A stretch of 64,000 nucleotides of DNA from Pseudarthrobacter sp. PS3-L1 (GCF_030063285.1 NZ_JASISU010000003.1:669967-733966), one strand, 5' to 3'; positions 54,001 through 62,874 are shown, counted from the first letter of the stretch. Numbers and translations are program-made. Notes: generated from the letters alone by a model not told the origin.

Positions 54001-54585
54001 GAACTGACCCTGCGGTACCGGTCCCTGGAAGCGCTTGTCAAGAGGCTGGGTTCGCAGGCTCCCGAAGACAGGCGCTGGCGCTCTGAAGTTCTCGATGTCA
54101 GGGGCCACCTTTTCATCCAATGCAAGGAGCACCGGTCCGCCGCAGCAGCGGGCAAGACCGTGGGTGGCGCGGAGGCTGCTGATGAAGTGTTCATGCATGC
54201 TGATACGGGCTCCATGTCCGGTGGCGAGCGGCAGCGCTTCACGGCCTTCATCATGGCTGCGGCCCTGAGCTACCAACTGGGGATCGCTGAGCAGGGATTC
54301 ACCACGTATGGCACGGTCATGATGGATGAGGCCTTTGTCCTGGCCTCGGAGGAGTTTGCTGGTGCTGGCATCAAGGCGTTGCACGACTTTGGATTCCAAC
54401 TCCTGCTTGCCGCCCCGGAGAACGTGATTGACCTGTCCCGGCACCTTGGCTCAGTCACCGAAATCCTGCGCGACAAACGCACCAACCGCTCTGGTGTGCT
54501 CACAACGCCCGTCATCACCAGCCAGTCTTCGGGGCACAACGCGTGGCGGTCCGAAGCCAACCCGGTGGACATTGTGCTGCGCTGA
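51061..54585 (+). CDS. jetC: SMC-like ATPase, JetC/MksB
   Basis: An 1174-residue SMC-family ATPase, normal JetC length. Walker A is GNSGVGKST at residues 48-56, the ABC signature SMSGGERQR is at about 1051-1059 and Walker B is VMMDEAF with Asp/Glu at 1089-1090, so the ATPase should be active. Between them lie long heptad-like helices (coiled coil with hinge), broken by a Pro/Ala-rich stretch near residues 950-985. JetC forms the ring that extrudes DNA loops. The jetD nuclease gene, which normally follows, is absent: after the stop at 54585 come only 134 bases and then the iron operon. Confidence 0.95.
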   Translation: MSIAAMLPLGEETNPGQMRLAQVQVVNWGTFHGAHTMHVDRNGTLLTGNSGVGKSTLFDAMLRVFDARPRSNEAAAQRSGGAVEDKRTTFTYMRGKVGDKAVGEGSASAFQRPGATWSAIALTFDNAAGSRVCVSALFDLPKNGTESSVGRFYLIGNAPLDLQVLENIADKRFSRSTLEAVLPELQVFDVHKAFAERFRRLLGISSDQALPLLRVIQAGKGLGGSVNTFFRDQVLDAPATLAAADDVVEEFSNLMSIRQRLEDVRQQRDQLAPVPGLNMAYAQSLLEANRLRNLSGEEFESYRNYLGVEVHTRTLARFRDLAQVKAKELAAERSVRDGLSSELRQLETDYNNQGGNAISAIEQSLENARVALRLREQVEESARQGLRDAGLALEWNAAGWEQAHTQAAERTASLHEDSEELKELRFDAFDAHATRKRELVAAEQELRSLQTRTSLLPPSSIENRSAISAATGIPEEQMPFAGELIDLAIEQERWRPAAERALRGLATTLLVPGTTFPAVTRYLNDNSIRGALRAVDISKPLTGGALAVEDVNDGDLLTKLDVLTTGVHADAGAWVRERIALDFAYPCVEDPAELAGMDRGLSLGGVVKRNRHTVEKDDRFAGRHDYVLGFDNAAKRELVEQQVQALVASLAEASQLAQSREESHQGMARQLDALRRVVEDHRPWEQVSTDGPAQELGRIGQRLKDALAAQADLEPLRAAIEATRQKQESSTGAAAVLQSEYKALDQQLMAANSLLEAGRARLAASSPSDATSKALEPYFEECGEVTELHELDNLAHRVRTALLAELHVAESGAQATAERLTRLFEGFVRDWGTSISADHGTSIGAAGDFESRYHAIVSDGLPAQEAEFREFFNQRTHESFSTLLHLLDEERRSITSRILPLNGILAHVDFHEGSYLELDIKQTLPPAARQFKEAIAAALKARHARPARAARPVSLGSAAPGAADPAAAGPVSAAAPDEDAELTLRYRSLEALVKRLGSQAPEDRRWRSEVLDVRGHLFIQCKEHRSAAAAGKTVGGAEAADEVFMHADTGSMSGGERQRFTAFIMAAALSYQLGIAEQGFTTYGTVMMDEAFVLASEEFAGAGIKALHDFGFQLLLAAPENVIDLSRHLGSVTEILRDKRTNRSGVLTTPVITSQSSGHNAWRSEANPVDIVLR

Positions 54586-54673
54586 CCTGGACGCACTTGG
54601 TAGCACGGGAAGGGTGTGGCCTTCATCACGTAGGTGTAATAGGGCACGCAAAGGTTGCGTAATGCAGGCAAGG

Positions 54674-54692
54674 GTAGGTTAGCCTTACTTAG
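54674..54692. promoter_or_regulatory. DtxR/IdeR-type iron box before the siderophore operon
   Basis: GTAGGTTAGCCTTACTTAG agrees with the DtxR consensus (TTAGGTTAGCCTAACCTAA) at 15 of 19 positions. It ends 28 bases before the fecB-like GTG and overlaps a candidate promoter (TTGCGT at 54655-54660; TAGCCT at 54680-54685). Iron-loaded DtxR/IdeR should repress here. The box is imperfect but sits where expected. Confidence 0.72.
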
Positions 54693-54719
54693 GTTCGCAT
54701 CATTCACCTAAGGAGATCC

Positions 54720-55805
54720 GTGTCTTCCCCTCTCTTCCCCAGCACCACCCGCCGCGGTCTGTTCAAGACTGCTGGCAAGGCATCGGCAGTCTTCGCCGCG
54801 GCTGCACTGACGCTGACCGCCTGCGCCACCGGCCCCGCCGCGACTTCCGCGGACTCGAGCAGCTCAACGGAGTCCAGCTCGGCATTCCCGGTCACCCTGA
54901 AGCACGCCTTTGGTGAGACCACCATCGAGTCCGAGCCCAAGCGCGTGGTCACGATCTCCTGGGTCAACGATGACGTAGCCCTGGCCCTGGGGGTTGTTCC
55001 CGTGGGCGTTCCCACCAACGTCTACGGTGGCAACGAGGCTGGTTCCACGCCGTGGAAGGACACCAAGCTGGCGGAATTGGATGCCAGCATCGGCTCCGAG
55101 AAGGCGCCCGCGCAGTTCTCCGAGGCTGACGGCATCAACTTCACTGAAATTGCCAAGCTGACCCCCGACGTTATCCTTGGCGCGTATTCCGGCCTGAGCG
55201 AAGAGGACTACAAGAAGCTCAGCGAAATTGCTCCCGTGGTGGCATACCCGGAACTGGCCTACGGAACGTCCTGGCAGGATTCCACCACCATTATCGGCAA
55301 GGCGCTCGGCAAGGAAGCCGAGGCCACCAAGCTGGTTGCGGACACCGAAAAGACAATCGCCGACAAAGTTGCCGGGTACCCGCAGCTGACCGGCAAGTCC
55401 TTCATCTACGGCAACCTTGAACCTGGTTCTGCTGAAGGCATCAGCATCTACACCGCCAATGACAACCGCCCACGCTTCCTGAGCGAGATCGGCATGACGC
55501 TGGCACCGATCGTGGCGGAAAACTCGAAGGGCTCCAAGGAATTCTTCATTCCGTGGTCCACCGAGAAGGCCAACGAGCTCGAGTCCGATGTTTTTGTTAC
55601 CTGGGTGGCTGACGACGCTGCCGCGGAGGCCATCAAGACCGATCCGCTCCTGAGCCAGATTCCGGCAGTGAAGACCGGAGCGCTGGTTGCCGATTCAGAT
55701 GAAAGCCTCACGCTGTCCGTATCGGCGTCCTCGCCGCTGAGCCTGCCATGGTCGCTGGATAAGTTCTTGCCGCAGCTCGCCTCCGCCGTCGACGCGGCCA
55801 AGTAG
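54720..55805 (+). CDS. Iron-siderophore ABC transporter substrate-binding lipoprotein
   Basis: A 361-residue FecB/FepB-type binding protein. The N-terminus has a twin-arginine pattern (STTRRGLFKTAG) and a lipobox LTAC with Cys at 38, so it is a Tat-exported lipoprotein. Two Rossmann-like lobes follow (PKRVVTISWVNDDVALALGV, FTEIAKLTPDVILGAYSGLS, TALVADSD-like end). It captures a ferric siderophore outside the membrane. GTG 54720 follows TAAGGAG. It is the first of five co-directional genes under an iron box. Confidence 0.9.
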   Translation: MSSPLFPSTTRRGLFKTAGKASAVFAAAALTLTACATGPAATSADSSSSTESSSAFPVTLKHAFGETTIESEPKRVVTISWVNDDVALALGVVPVGVPTNVYGGNEAGSTPWKDTKLAELDASIGSEKAPAQFSEADGINFTEIAKLTPDVILGAYSGLSEEDYKKLSEIAPVVAYPELAYGTSWQDSTTIIGKALGKEAEATKLVADTEKTIADKVAGYPQLTGKSFIYGNLEPGSAEGISIYTANDNRPRFLSEIGMTLAPIVAENSKGSKEFFIPWSTEKANELESDVFVTWVADDAAAEAIKTDPLLSQIPAVKTGALVADSDESLTLSVSASSPLSLPWSLDKFLPQLASAVDAAK

Positions 55806-55816
55806 GCAGTACCTTC

Positions 55817-56908
55817 ATGACAGCCAGGACGACGACGGCGCCCCACGGGGGACGGAAAGGCTCGCCTCCGGTGCAGCCGCGGGTCACCCCCGCCCGGCCG
55901 CGTGGGGGACGAAGCCTTGCGGGACGTTCCGCGTGGCTGCTCGCCGCCGTCGTCGTCCTGGTACTCATGGCAGCAGCCTCCCTGGCAGTGGGCGCCAGGG
56001 ACCTTTCCCTGAGCGTTGTCTGGCAGGCGCTGAGCGCTTTTGATCCAACCAACGGTGACCACGCCGTGGTCCAGGCCCGGATTCCCCGCACAGTGCTTGC
56101 CGTCCTGGTCGGTGGTGCACTGGGTCTTGCTGGCGCCGCGATGCAGGGTGTTGCCCGCAATCCGCTGGCAGATCCAGGGATCATCGGCATCAACGCCGGA
56201 GCGGCCCTGGCGGTCGTCACGGGAATCTATGTCTTCGGAGTGTCTACGTTCTCTGGCTACATCTGGTTCGCCTTTGTGGGCTCGGCCGGCGCCGCACTGC
56301 TGGTCTACCTCGTGGCCTCCATGGGCCGGGACGGCGCCACCCCTGTCAAGCTTGCCCTGGCGGGGGCTGCACTCAGCGCGGGCCTGTACTCCCTGATGAA
56401 CGTCATCCTGGTCTCCAGCCAGGACACGCTGGATCGCTTTCGGTTCTGGCAAGTAGGCGGCGTGGCCGGCCGGGACTGGTCCATCATCCTTCCCGGTCTT
56501 CCATTCCTTGCCGTCGGAGCCTTGATTGTCCTGTGTACCGGGCGCATCCTCAACAGCTTGGCCCTGGGTGACGATGTTGCGCGGGGCCTGGGCCAACGCG
56601 TCGGCGTTGCCCGAGCCGTGACAGCCGTGGGCATAGTGCTCCTCTGTGGCACGGCCACTGCCCTGGCTGGTCCCATCGGCTTCATCGGACTCGTCATACC
56701 CCACGCCGTCCGGTTCCTTACCGGGCCCGACTACCGGTGGATCCTGCCGTTCTCCGTGATCTTGGCTCCCGTCCTGCTGCTTGGCGCAGACATGATTGGC
56801 CGCGTTATCCTGCTCCCCGGCGAGATCCCCGCCGGCATCATGACAGCCCTGGTGGGCGCCCCTGTTTTTGTTTGGCTGATCCGCCGTGGGAAGGGGGCAG
56901 GGCTGTGA
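55817..56908 (+). CDS. FecCD family iron-siderophore permease 1
   Basis: A 363-residue permease with an approximately 40-residue cytoplasmic lead, then about 10 helices. The FecCD pattern is clear: RIPRTVLAVLVGGALGLAGA and AMQGVARNPLADPGIIGINA, then LAGPIGFIGLVIPHAVRFLT near the C-terminus. It forms half of the siderophore channel. Start 11 bases after the binding-protein stop; the next gene overlaps its stop by 4 bases. Confidence 0.93.
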   Translation: MTARTTTAPHGGRKGSPPVQPRVTPARPRGGRSLAGRSAWLLAAVVVLVLMAAASLAVGARDLSLSVVWQALSAFDPTNGDHAVVQARIPRTVLAVLVGGALGLAGAAMQGVARNPLADPGIIGINAGAALAVVTGIYVFGVSTFSGYIWFAFVGSAGAALLVYLVASMGRDGATPVKLALAGAALSAGLYSLMNVILVSSQDTLDRFRFWQVGGVAGRDWSIILPGLPFLAVGALIVLCTGRILNSLALGDDVARGLGQRVGVARAVTAVGIVLLCGTATALAGPIGFIGLVIPHAVRFLTGPDYRWILPFSVILAPVLLLGADMIGRVILLPGEIPAGIMTALVGAPVFVWLIRRGKGAGL

Positions 56909-58083
56909 AGACCGTTACGCACCTGAATGGAGCTGCCACGTCCGCCACCGGCGCGTCGGCTGGAATCGGTGACACCGAACCTGAACGCGCGTTGCCGGCA
57001 GGAGTACCACCCAAGGACTCCCGGTCGCAGCGGTCGAAAACACGGAAAAGGGGCTTCCGGATCAACCGGACAGCTGTCCTGGCCACTGCTGTGGTGCTGC
57101 TCTTTGCCGCCAGTATCCTGCTGGGCAGCTACACGGTGACAATCCCCGATTTCTTCAGGATTGTCTCCGCCCATCTGACGGGCGGGGAGAAGATCCCAGG
57201 CGCCAGCTTCATCGTCATGGAAAACAAGCTACCCCGGGCCATAGTGGGAATCATGATTGGCGCTGCCTTCGGACTCTCCGGTGCGCTCTTTCAGACCATG
57301 CTTCGTAACCCACTGGCCAGTCCCGATGTGATCGGTATCAGCTCAGGAGCCAGTGCGGCTGCCGTCTTCTCCATCGTCATTTTCGGTGCCACGGGTGTGT
57401 TGGTCTCGGGGGCGGCACTTGGCGGCGCGCTCGCTGTAGCGGCGCTCATCTACTTCATCAGCCGCAGCGGCGCGCTCGGCTCCGGTGGCGGCACGGGCAC
57501 TTCGGCTGCAGGCACCAGGCTCATCCTGGCCGGCGTCGGAATCGCTGCAGCGCTGCAGGCTGTTGTCAGTTTCCTCATGACCCGCACGGATATCCGGACT
57601 GCTGCGGAGGCGCTGATCTGGCTGAACGGGTCCCTGAACTCTGCCAACTGGGAGCGCGTCAGTATCCTCTCTGTCGCCTTGCTCATCCTGGTTCCACTGG
57701 TGGCCCTGCTGGCTGGGCCGCTACGCATCCTGGAACTGGGCTACGACGCAGCGGCAGGACTAGGAATCCGGGTGGCCTTCGCCAGGCTCGCCGTGGTGAT
57801 TGTTGCGGTCGCGCTCGCAGCTGTTGCCACTGCGGCCGCGGGGCCGGTGTCCTTTGTTGCTTTTTTGGCCGGTCCCATCGCCCGGCGGTTCACCGGGTCC
57901 GGCAGCCTTCCCGCAGCGGCGTTGGTGGGCTCCGCCATCGTGCTCGCTGCGGACTACTTTGCTGCGAACATCGCACCCCTCCTGCTCAACGGTGCCGTCC
58001 TTCCTGTTGGCGTTGTCACAGGTGCGCTGGGCGCCCCATTCCTCCTGTGGCTCCTGGTCACGGCCAACCGGAAGGAAGCCTGA
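56905..58083 (+). CDS. FecCD family iron-siderophore permease 2
   Basis: A 392-residue FecCD permease: LPRAIVGIMIGAAFGLSGAL, FQTMLRNPLASPDVIGISSG, and GPVSFVAFLAGPIARRFTGS. An approximately 55-residue charged cytoplasmic stretch precedes helix 1. It makes the second half of the channel with permease 1. It starts at a GTG that overlaps the previous stop (GTGA at 56905-56908); the frame opens earlier, at 56737, but that part overlaps permease 1. Confidence 0.92.
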   Translation: MKTVTHLNGAATSATGASAGIGDTEPERALPAGVPPKDSRSQRSKTRKRGFRINRTAVLATAVVLLFAASILLGSYTVTIPDFFRIVSAHLTGGEKIPGASFIVMENKLPRAIVGIMIGAAFGLSGALFQTMLRNPLASPDVIGISSGASAAAVFSIVIFGATGVLVSGAALGGALAVAALIYFISRSGALGSGGGTGTSAAGTRLILAGVGIAAALQAVVSFLMTRTDIRTAAEALIWLNGSLNSANWERVSILSVALLILVPLVALLAGPLRILELGYDAAAGLGIRVAFARLAVVIVAVALAAVATAAAGPVSFVAFLAGPIARRFTGSGSLPAAALVGSAIVLAADYFAANIAPLLLNGAVLPVGVVTGALGAPFLLWLLVTANRKEA

Positions 58084-58084
58084 C

Positions 58085-58936
58085 ATGGCCTTTCTGCATG
58101 CCAAGGACCTCACGCTGCAATACGATCAGCGGCGCGTGGTGGAAGGACTCACCACGGAAATCCCAGAGGGCAAGGTGACAATGATCGTAGGCGCCAATGC
58201 CTGCGGCAAGTCCACCCTACTGCGTGGTCTTTCGCGCCTCCTCAAACCGTCAGGCGGCACAATCACCCTGGACGGCAAGGACATTCATTCCTTTCCAGCC
58301 AAGGAACTCGCCCGCACCCTCGGGCTTCTTCCGCAGCACCCCACCGCCCCGGACGGCATTACCGTGCGCGACCTGGTGGGCCGGGGGCGTTACCCGCACC
58401 AGGGATTCTTCCGTAGCTGGAGCGACGCTGATGAAGTCGCCGTCAACCACGCACTCGAAACCACCGAGACCTTGGAACTGGCAGCGCGGAATGTTGACGA
58501 GCTCTCCGGAGGCCAGCGCCAGCGGGTCTGGATTGCGATGGCCCTGGCACAGGAAACCGGGGTCCTGCTGCTTGATGAACCCACGACCTACCTCGATCTT
58601 GCGCATCAGGTAGAGGTCCTCGACCTCATTACAGACCTCAACCGCAGCCGCGGCACCACGGTAGCGATTGTCCTGCATGACCTCAACCTCGCAGCCCGCT
58701 ATGCGGACCACGTGATCGCCATGAAGGGTGGCCGCATCGTTGCTGAAGGTTCCTCTGCCGCCGTCGTCACCGAGGACCTTGTCCGCGACGTTTTTGGCCT
58801 GGAATCCCGGGTGGTCAAGGACCCCATATCCGGTACACCCCTGATCGTTCCGATCGGGCGCCACTACGCAGATCCGACGGCGGGGAATCCCACCCGCCCA
58901 AAAGCACCGACCGCCCCACTGGAGTTGGCATCATGA
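58085..58936 (+). CDS. Iron-siderophore ABC transporter ATP-binding protein
   Basis: A 283-residue ATPase: Walker A GANACGKST, Q-loop in LGLLPQHPTAPDGITVRDLV, signature DELSGGQRQRVWIAMALAQE, Walker B VLLLDEPTTYLDLAHQ and H-loop VLHDLN. These fit FepC/FhuC. The 30-residue Pro-rich end is extra. It begins 1 base after the permease stop and its own stop overlaps the next start (ATGA). Confidence 0.95.
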   Translation: MAFLHAKDLTLQYDQRRVVEGLTTEIPEGKVTMIVGANACGKSTLLRGLSRLLKPSGGTITLDGKDIHSFPAKELARTLGLLPQHPTAPDGITVRDLVGRGRYPHQGFFRSWSDADEVAVNHALETTETLELAARNVDELSGGQRQRVWIAMALAQETGVLLLDEPTTYLDLAHQVEVLDLITDLNRSRGTTVAIVLHDLNLAARYADHVIAMKGGRIVAEGSSAAVVTEDLVRDVFGLESRVVKDPISGTPLIVPIGRHYADPTAGNPTRPKAPTAPLELAS

Positions 58937-60012
58937 CAGAGGCATTGAACCGAACCGATGGCCGCCGGGAAGGCTCCATGGTGGAAACCGAAGCAGCCAC
59001 CGAGCCCATGACCTTGGCCTTTGAGGTCACTGTCTCCTCGGTCCAGGAGCTCAGTCCGAACTTCCGCCGGGTCACTTTCGGAGGCTACTGCCTGCGCGAC
59101 TTTGGCCTCAACGAAGACACGCTCGACCTGCGCATCAAGCTGATGATTCCGTCCCTGGCGCCTGACGGTTCCGCACTACCGCTTCCGGCCTTCGCCATGG
59201 AATCAGAGGGCTGGTACCGCGAATGGCTTGCGATGGACCCAACCCTTCGCGGTTCCATGCGTACCTACACGGTGCGGCAGACCCGGCTCGATGCCGTCTA
59301 CCCGGAAATTGACGTGGACTTCGTCATGCACTTTGACGAGCACGGCAGGGGCGGTCCCGCCGCGAACTGGGCCCTGAACGCCACACCGGGTGATGCCCTC
59401 ACCCTCATTGGCCCCAACAATCGGGCAGACCGTCCCCAGGGTGGTGGCTACGGTGGCATCGAATGGCGCCCAGGAATGGCACAGCGCGTACTCCTTGCTG
59501 GTGACGAAACAGCAGTGCCAGCCATTGCGGCAATCCTTGAGAGCCTGCCGAGCTACATGACGGGTCAGGCGTTCCTGGAAGTCCCCGAGGCTGGCGACTT
59601 CCTTGAGATCAGTTCACCCGCCAACATCCAGATCACCTGGCTGGCCCGCGGCGCAGCGATTGGCCGCTCGCGCCCGCAGGGCGAACTCCTGCAGGATGCT
59701 GTCCGCCGGGCCATCCGGGTTCCGGGCTGGGTCGGCATCAAGGCCAGCGACGAAGGCCCCGGCAAAGAACCCGAAGACATCAACGTGGACAAGGACATTC
59801 TCTGGGACACTCCCGGCCGTCTTGATGCCCGCGCTATCGAGGGAAGCCGGAACCCAGACAAGCCCTCCGGTGCCCTTCCGTTTTACGCGTGGATTGCCGG
59901 CGAGGCCGCGGTCATCAAGGAGTTGCGCCGGTACCTGGTCCGTGACGTTGGGATCGACCGCAAGCAGGTGGCGTTCATGGGCTACTGGCGCCAGGGCAAG
60001 GCCGAAGGCTAA
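58933..60012 (+). CDS. Siderophore-interacting FAD-binding protein (SIP)
   Basis: A 359-residue SIP/ViuB-like flavin reductase. FAD motif RTYTVRQ (R-x-Y-T-x-R), the TSVSS-like VTVSSVQELSPNFRRVTFGG and the C-terminal RYLVRDVGIDRKQVAFMGYW RQG with the conserved ending. It reduces ferric siderophore in the cytoplasm with NAD(P)H to release iron. An internal insertion (about residues 255-300) lengthens it over the usual 280. The ATPase gene overlaps by 4 bases. An ATG at 58978 is a second start option. Confidence 0.92.
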   Translation: MTEALNRTDGRREGSMVETEAATEPMTLAFEVTVSSVQELSPNFRRVTFGGYCLRDFGLNEDTLDLRIKLMIPSLAPDGSALPLPAFAMESEGWYREWLAMDPTLRGSMRTYTVRQTRLDAVYPEIDVDFVMHFDEHGRGGPAANWALNATPGDALTLIGPNNRADRPQGGGYGGIEWRPGMAQRVLLAGDETAVPAIAAILESLPSYMTGQAFLEVPEAGDFLEISSPANIQITWLARGAAIGRSRPQGELLQDAVRRAIRVPGWVGIKASDEGPGKEPEDINVDKDILWDTPGRLDARAIEGSRNPDKPSGALPFYAWIAGEAAVIKELRRYLVRDVGIDRKQVAFMGYWRQGKAEG

Positions 60013-60084
60013 AGCTCAGATTTCGAGGCGCACTGTTCATGTGCCTGTTCCCTGCTCGCCTTGTCGCCTCGCTAGTGTGGTGGG

Positions 60085-60921
60085 ATGCGAGGGGAACGGA
60101 TACTGCCCCAGGCTGGGCGCCGCCTGTATGTGGCCCTGGGAGACTCCTTCACGGAAGGTGTAGGCGATGTCTCCCGAAAGCGGCCCAATGGGGTCAGGGG
60201 CTGGGCGGACCGCGTCGCCGAAAAGCTGGCCAAGGACTCGCCCGGGTGGGAGTATGCCAATCTGGCCATCCGAAGCAAGCGACTCCGGCACATCATTGAC
60301 GAACAACTCCAACCTGCACTGGAGCTGCGACCTACGCTCATCAGCCTCTACGCCGGCGGAAATGACATCCTTGATTTCGGTACCGAAATGGATGCCCTGA
60401 TGGCCCGGTATGAGGAATTGGTGGCCACCCTTGCTGGCACCGGGGCGACGCTGGTTCTCTTCACCGGCTTTGACGTGAAGGTTTCTGCGCTGTTGGAGCC
60501 GTTTCGTAGACGCAATGCCGCCTACAACACACGGGTCCGTGAGATAGCCGCCCGTCACGGCGCTGTCCTGGTGGACTACTGGTGTCTTGATGCGTTCCAT
60601 GACCCCCGAATGTGGTCTTCGGACAGGCTTCACATGTCCAAGGCAGGCCACAGGTACCTCGCTGACCAGGTGCTGGACCACCTGGGTGTGCCCCACACGG
60701 TTCGCACCCAGGACTGGGACCCCCTGGGAAAGGGAACCGTCAGGGATTGGGAACGGAAGCAGCGCGAATGGGTCAGGGACTGGGTGGTGCCGCTGTTCGG
60801 CCGAAAGATCCGTGGCGTCACCCTAGGCGATACGCTGCGTCCCCGGTGGCCAGTTCCTGTGGTGGTCCCCGCCAGGGGCGGGCTGAAAAAGCTGCTGGAG
60901 TCCGCGGCGTCGGACGCCTGA
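60085..60921 (+). CDS. SGNH/GDSL hydrolase, paralogue 1
   Basis: A 278-residue SGNH hydrolase. Block I is LYVALGDSFTEGVGD with nucleophile Ser, block II Gly in YANLAIRSKRLRHII, block III Asn in ISLYAGGNDI, and the Asp-His pair in SSDRLHMSKAGHRYL. All four blocks are intact; lipase/esterase activity is likely, with unknown substrate. No signal peptide. It is about half identical to the gene at 61625 over the first 200 residues. Confidence 0.87.
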   Translation: MRGERILPQAGRRLYVALGDSFTEGVGDVSRKRPNGVRGWADRVAEKLAKDSPGWEYANLAIRSKRLRHIIDEQLQPALELRPTLISLYAGGNDILDFGTEMDALMARYEELVATLAGTGATLVLFTGFDVKVSALLEPFRRRNAAYNTRVREIAARHGAVLVDYWCLDAFHDPRMWSSDRLHMSKAGHRYLADQVLDHLGVPHTVRTQDWDPLGKGTVRDWERKQREWVRDWVVPLFGRKIRGVTLGDTLRPRWPVPVVVPARGGLKKLLESAASDA

Positions 60922-61026
60922 GTCCGGCAAGGCTTCTGGGAGCGTCGAGGCGGAAAGTCCGGTGCACGACGGCGGCCCGTCCCGCCTTCGGTCAGCTCGC
61001 GATTGCGGCGGGTCCGGGCGTTGCAG

Positions 61027-61065
61027 AAATTAACTTGAATGATCAATGTTAATTTCTTCTAGAAT
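61027..61065 (+). promoter_or_regulatory. Promoter and operator of the second marR gene
   Basis: AAATTAAC (61027-61034) and GTTAATTT (61048-61055) are perfect 8-bp arms around TTGA-ATGA-TCAA, a nested palindrome in an AT-rich island. A -10 TAGAAT (61060-61065) sits 6 bases before the ATG at 61072, so the transcript probably starts on the start codon. MarR binding here would be autoregulatory. Confidence 0.68.
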
Positions 61066-61071
61066 GGGAAA

Positions 61072-61557
61072 ATGACTGAACCACGCTGGCTGACCGCCGA
61101 CGAGCGGCGGGCTTGGCTGGCCCTGATGAGCCTCACCACGCTTCTTCCGGCTGCCCTCGATGCACAGCTCCACACCGCCGGCAAGCTTTCACTTTTTGAT
61201 TACCACGTCATGGCCATGCTTTCCGAAGCAGACGGGCGCATGCTTCCCATGAGCGCCCTCGCTGGACGCACCAGCGCGTCTCTTTCGAGGCTCTCCCACG
61301 TTGTGAGCAAGCTTGAGAGGCGGGAGTGGGTGGAACGCCAGCCGCACCCCAAGGATGCCCGTGTCACAGTCACCCGCCTCACTGACGAAGGTCTGAGGCA
61401 CCTGGAGGCACTGGCGCCGGCACATGTGGAAGCTGTACGGTCTAATTTCCTTGACGGACTGACGGAGGAGGACGTCGAGGACCTCGCTAGAATTGGGCGA
61501 AAGGTGGTTGCTCGGATGAAAAGTGACCACTGGATCCTGAATGAGGGTCAGGATTGA
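61072..61557 (+). CDS. MarR family regulator between the SGNH paralogues
   Basis: A 161-residue MarR protein. Winged helix: LPMSALAGRTSASLSRLSHV as recognition region, then RREWVERQPHPKDARVTVTR as wing. Upstream, an 8-bp-arm palindrome overlaps the likely promoter; no ribosome site, so a leaderless mRNA is expected. It may control the SGNH hydrolase at 61625, 67 bases downstream. Confidence 0.87.
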   Translation: MTEPRWLTADERRAWLALMSLTTLLPAALDAQLHTAGKLSLFDYHVMAMLSEADGRMLPMSALAGRTSASLSRLSHVVSKLERREWVERQPHPKDARVTVTRLTDEGLRHLEALAPAHVEAVRSNFLDGLTEEDVEDLARIGRKVVARMKSDHWILNEGQD

Positions 61558-61624
61558 CGCTGGTGGACCGCACTGTGCATGAGCCCGCTTGGTTGCCCGC
61601 GGCAACCGGTGGCAGACTCGAGGC

Positions 61625-62386
61625 ATGGAATTTTCTACCCGTTATGTAGCGCTAGGGGATTCGTTTACCGAGGGTGTGGGTGACGAGGACCTTTCCCGGC
61701 CCAACGGCGTCAGAGGCTGGGCTGACAGGGTGGCCGAGCAGCTTGGAGCTGCCAACCCTTCGTTCGGCTATGCCAATCTCGCAATCCGTGGCCGGAAGCT
61801 TCGTCAGATAGTCGCCGAGCAGGTTGATCAGGCGCTCGAGCTCAAGCCCACGATCGTCAGCATTTACGCGGGTGCCAATGACATCATGCGGCCGCGGGTG
61901 GATATCGATGATCTTCTGGTTGAGTACAACGACGCAGTCACGCGGTTGAGTGCCGCAGGTGCCACAGTCGTCATGTTTACAGGTTTTGATGCGCGCGGAT
62001 CCAAGGTGTTCAGCACCATGCGCGGCAGGACCGCCATCTACAACGAGTTGGTGCGTGGAATTGCCGGTGACCATCATGCGCTCCTGGTGGACTACTGGCG
62101 TTTCAGCGAGTTCTACGATTGGGGGATGTGGGCCACGGACAGGATGCATATGTCTGCCGCGGGTCACGCAACAATGGCGAAGCGCTTTTTGACAGTGCTG
62201 GAGCATGAGCACTCAATTGATGTCCCGCCGATGACTCCCGTGCCGGAGCTCAGCCCCGCGGAGGCCATTCGTGCCAACGCCCGGTGGGTCCGGGAGTATG
62301 CCGCTCCCTGGGTTGTTCGGCGCGTTACGGGCACCTCGTCCGGCGACGGACTGCAGCCCAAATATCCGGACTATATCCACCTCTAG
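61625..62386 (+). CDS. SGNH/GDSL hydrolase, paralogue 2
   Basis: A 253-residue SGNH hydrolase with YVALGDSFTEGVGDEDLS (Ser), YANLAIRGRKLRQIVAEQV (Gly), VSIYAGANDI (Asn) and ATDRMHMSAAGHATM (Asp-His). Its catalytic blocks and spacing follow paralogue 1 closely, including PNGVRGWADRVAE, so the two arose by duplication. ATG 61625 chosen; the frame opens at 61589 without a better start. It follows the MarR gene, its likely regulator. Confidence 0.87.
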   Translation: MEFSTRYVALGDSFTEGVGDEDLSRPNGVRGWADRVAEQLGAANPSFGYANLAIRGRKLRQIVAEQVDQALELKPTIVSIYAGANDIMRPRVDIDDLLVEYNDAVTRLSAAGATVVMFTGFDARGSKVFSTMRGRTAIYNELVRGIAGDHHALLVDYWRFSEFYDWGMWATDRMHMSAAGHATMAKRFLTVLEHEHSIDVPPMTPVPELSPAEAIRANARWVREYAAPWVVRRVTGTSSGDGLQPKYPDYIHL

Positions 62387-62637
62387 CGCCATGGGGGGAT
62401 ATCCACCCTGCAACCCTGGATTCGCCTTTAATAGCGCGAACTCGTAGACTTGGCAAGCGCTAAGTGCGCGGAGCGTGCGCAATTGCTCCGGTGGCCCATG
62501 GTTTCCTGCGGCAGCCGGTAGTTAGGGGCTCAAGTTGCGTGACTGACCGTTCGCCCACAGATCTTTCGGGTCGCACTTAGAAGCATGACCCAGCAGCAGA
62601 TATGCGGGTCATTACTTTCAATTCTTGAGGAGAAGTC

Positions 62638-62874
62638 ATGGCAGCACACTGCCAAGTGACCGGAGCCGAGCCGGGCTTTGGGCACAGCATTTCGCACTCG
62701 CACCGTCGCAACAAGCGTCGGTTCGATCCGAACATCCAGAAGAAGCGCTACTGGGTTCCTTCCCTGCGCCGTAACGTCACGCTGCAGGTCTCTGCACGTG
62801 GCATCAAAACCATCGACGTTCGCGGCATCGACTCTGTCGTTGCATCGATCCTGGCTCGTGGGGTGAAGCTCTAG
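62638..62874 (+). CDS. rpmB: 50S ribosomal protein L28, cysteine-poor form
   Basis: A 78-residue L28: [20 protein letters not shown], then [20 protein letters not shown]. Only one Cys remains (C5) and the CxxC pairs are missing, so it cannot hold zinc. The strong ribosome site TTGAGGAGAAG precedes the ATG. Its stop shares a base with the rpmG start. The 251-base gap upstream has ATGACCC/GGGTCAT arms (62585-62612) but no clear Zur box. Confidence 0.95.
   Translation: MAAHCQVTGAEPGFGHSISHSHRRNKRRFDPNIQKKRYWVPSLRRNVTLQVSARGIKTIDVRGIDSVVASILARGVKL

Noticed and set aside
55448..56704. 418-codon minus-strand frame opposite the iron permease genes
   Set aside because: Shadow of the binding protein and permease 1; Gln/His/Gly-rich with no motif.
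62581..62637. Zur box before rpmB
   Set aside because: The only repeat (ATGACCC/GGGTCAT) has GC-rich arms 14 bases apart, unlike the AT-rich Zur palindromes known in actinobacteria.
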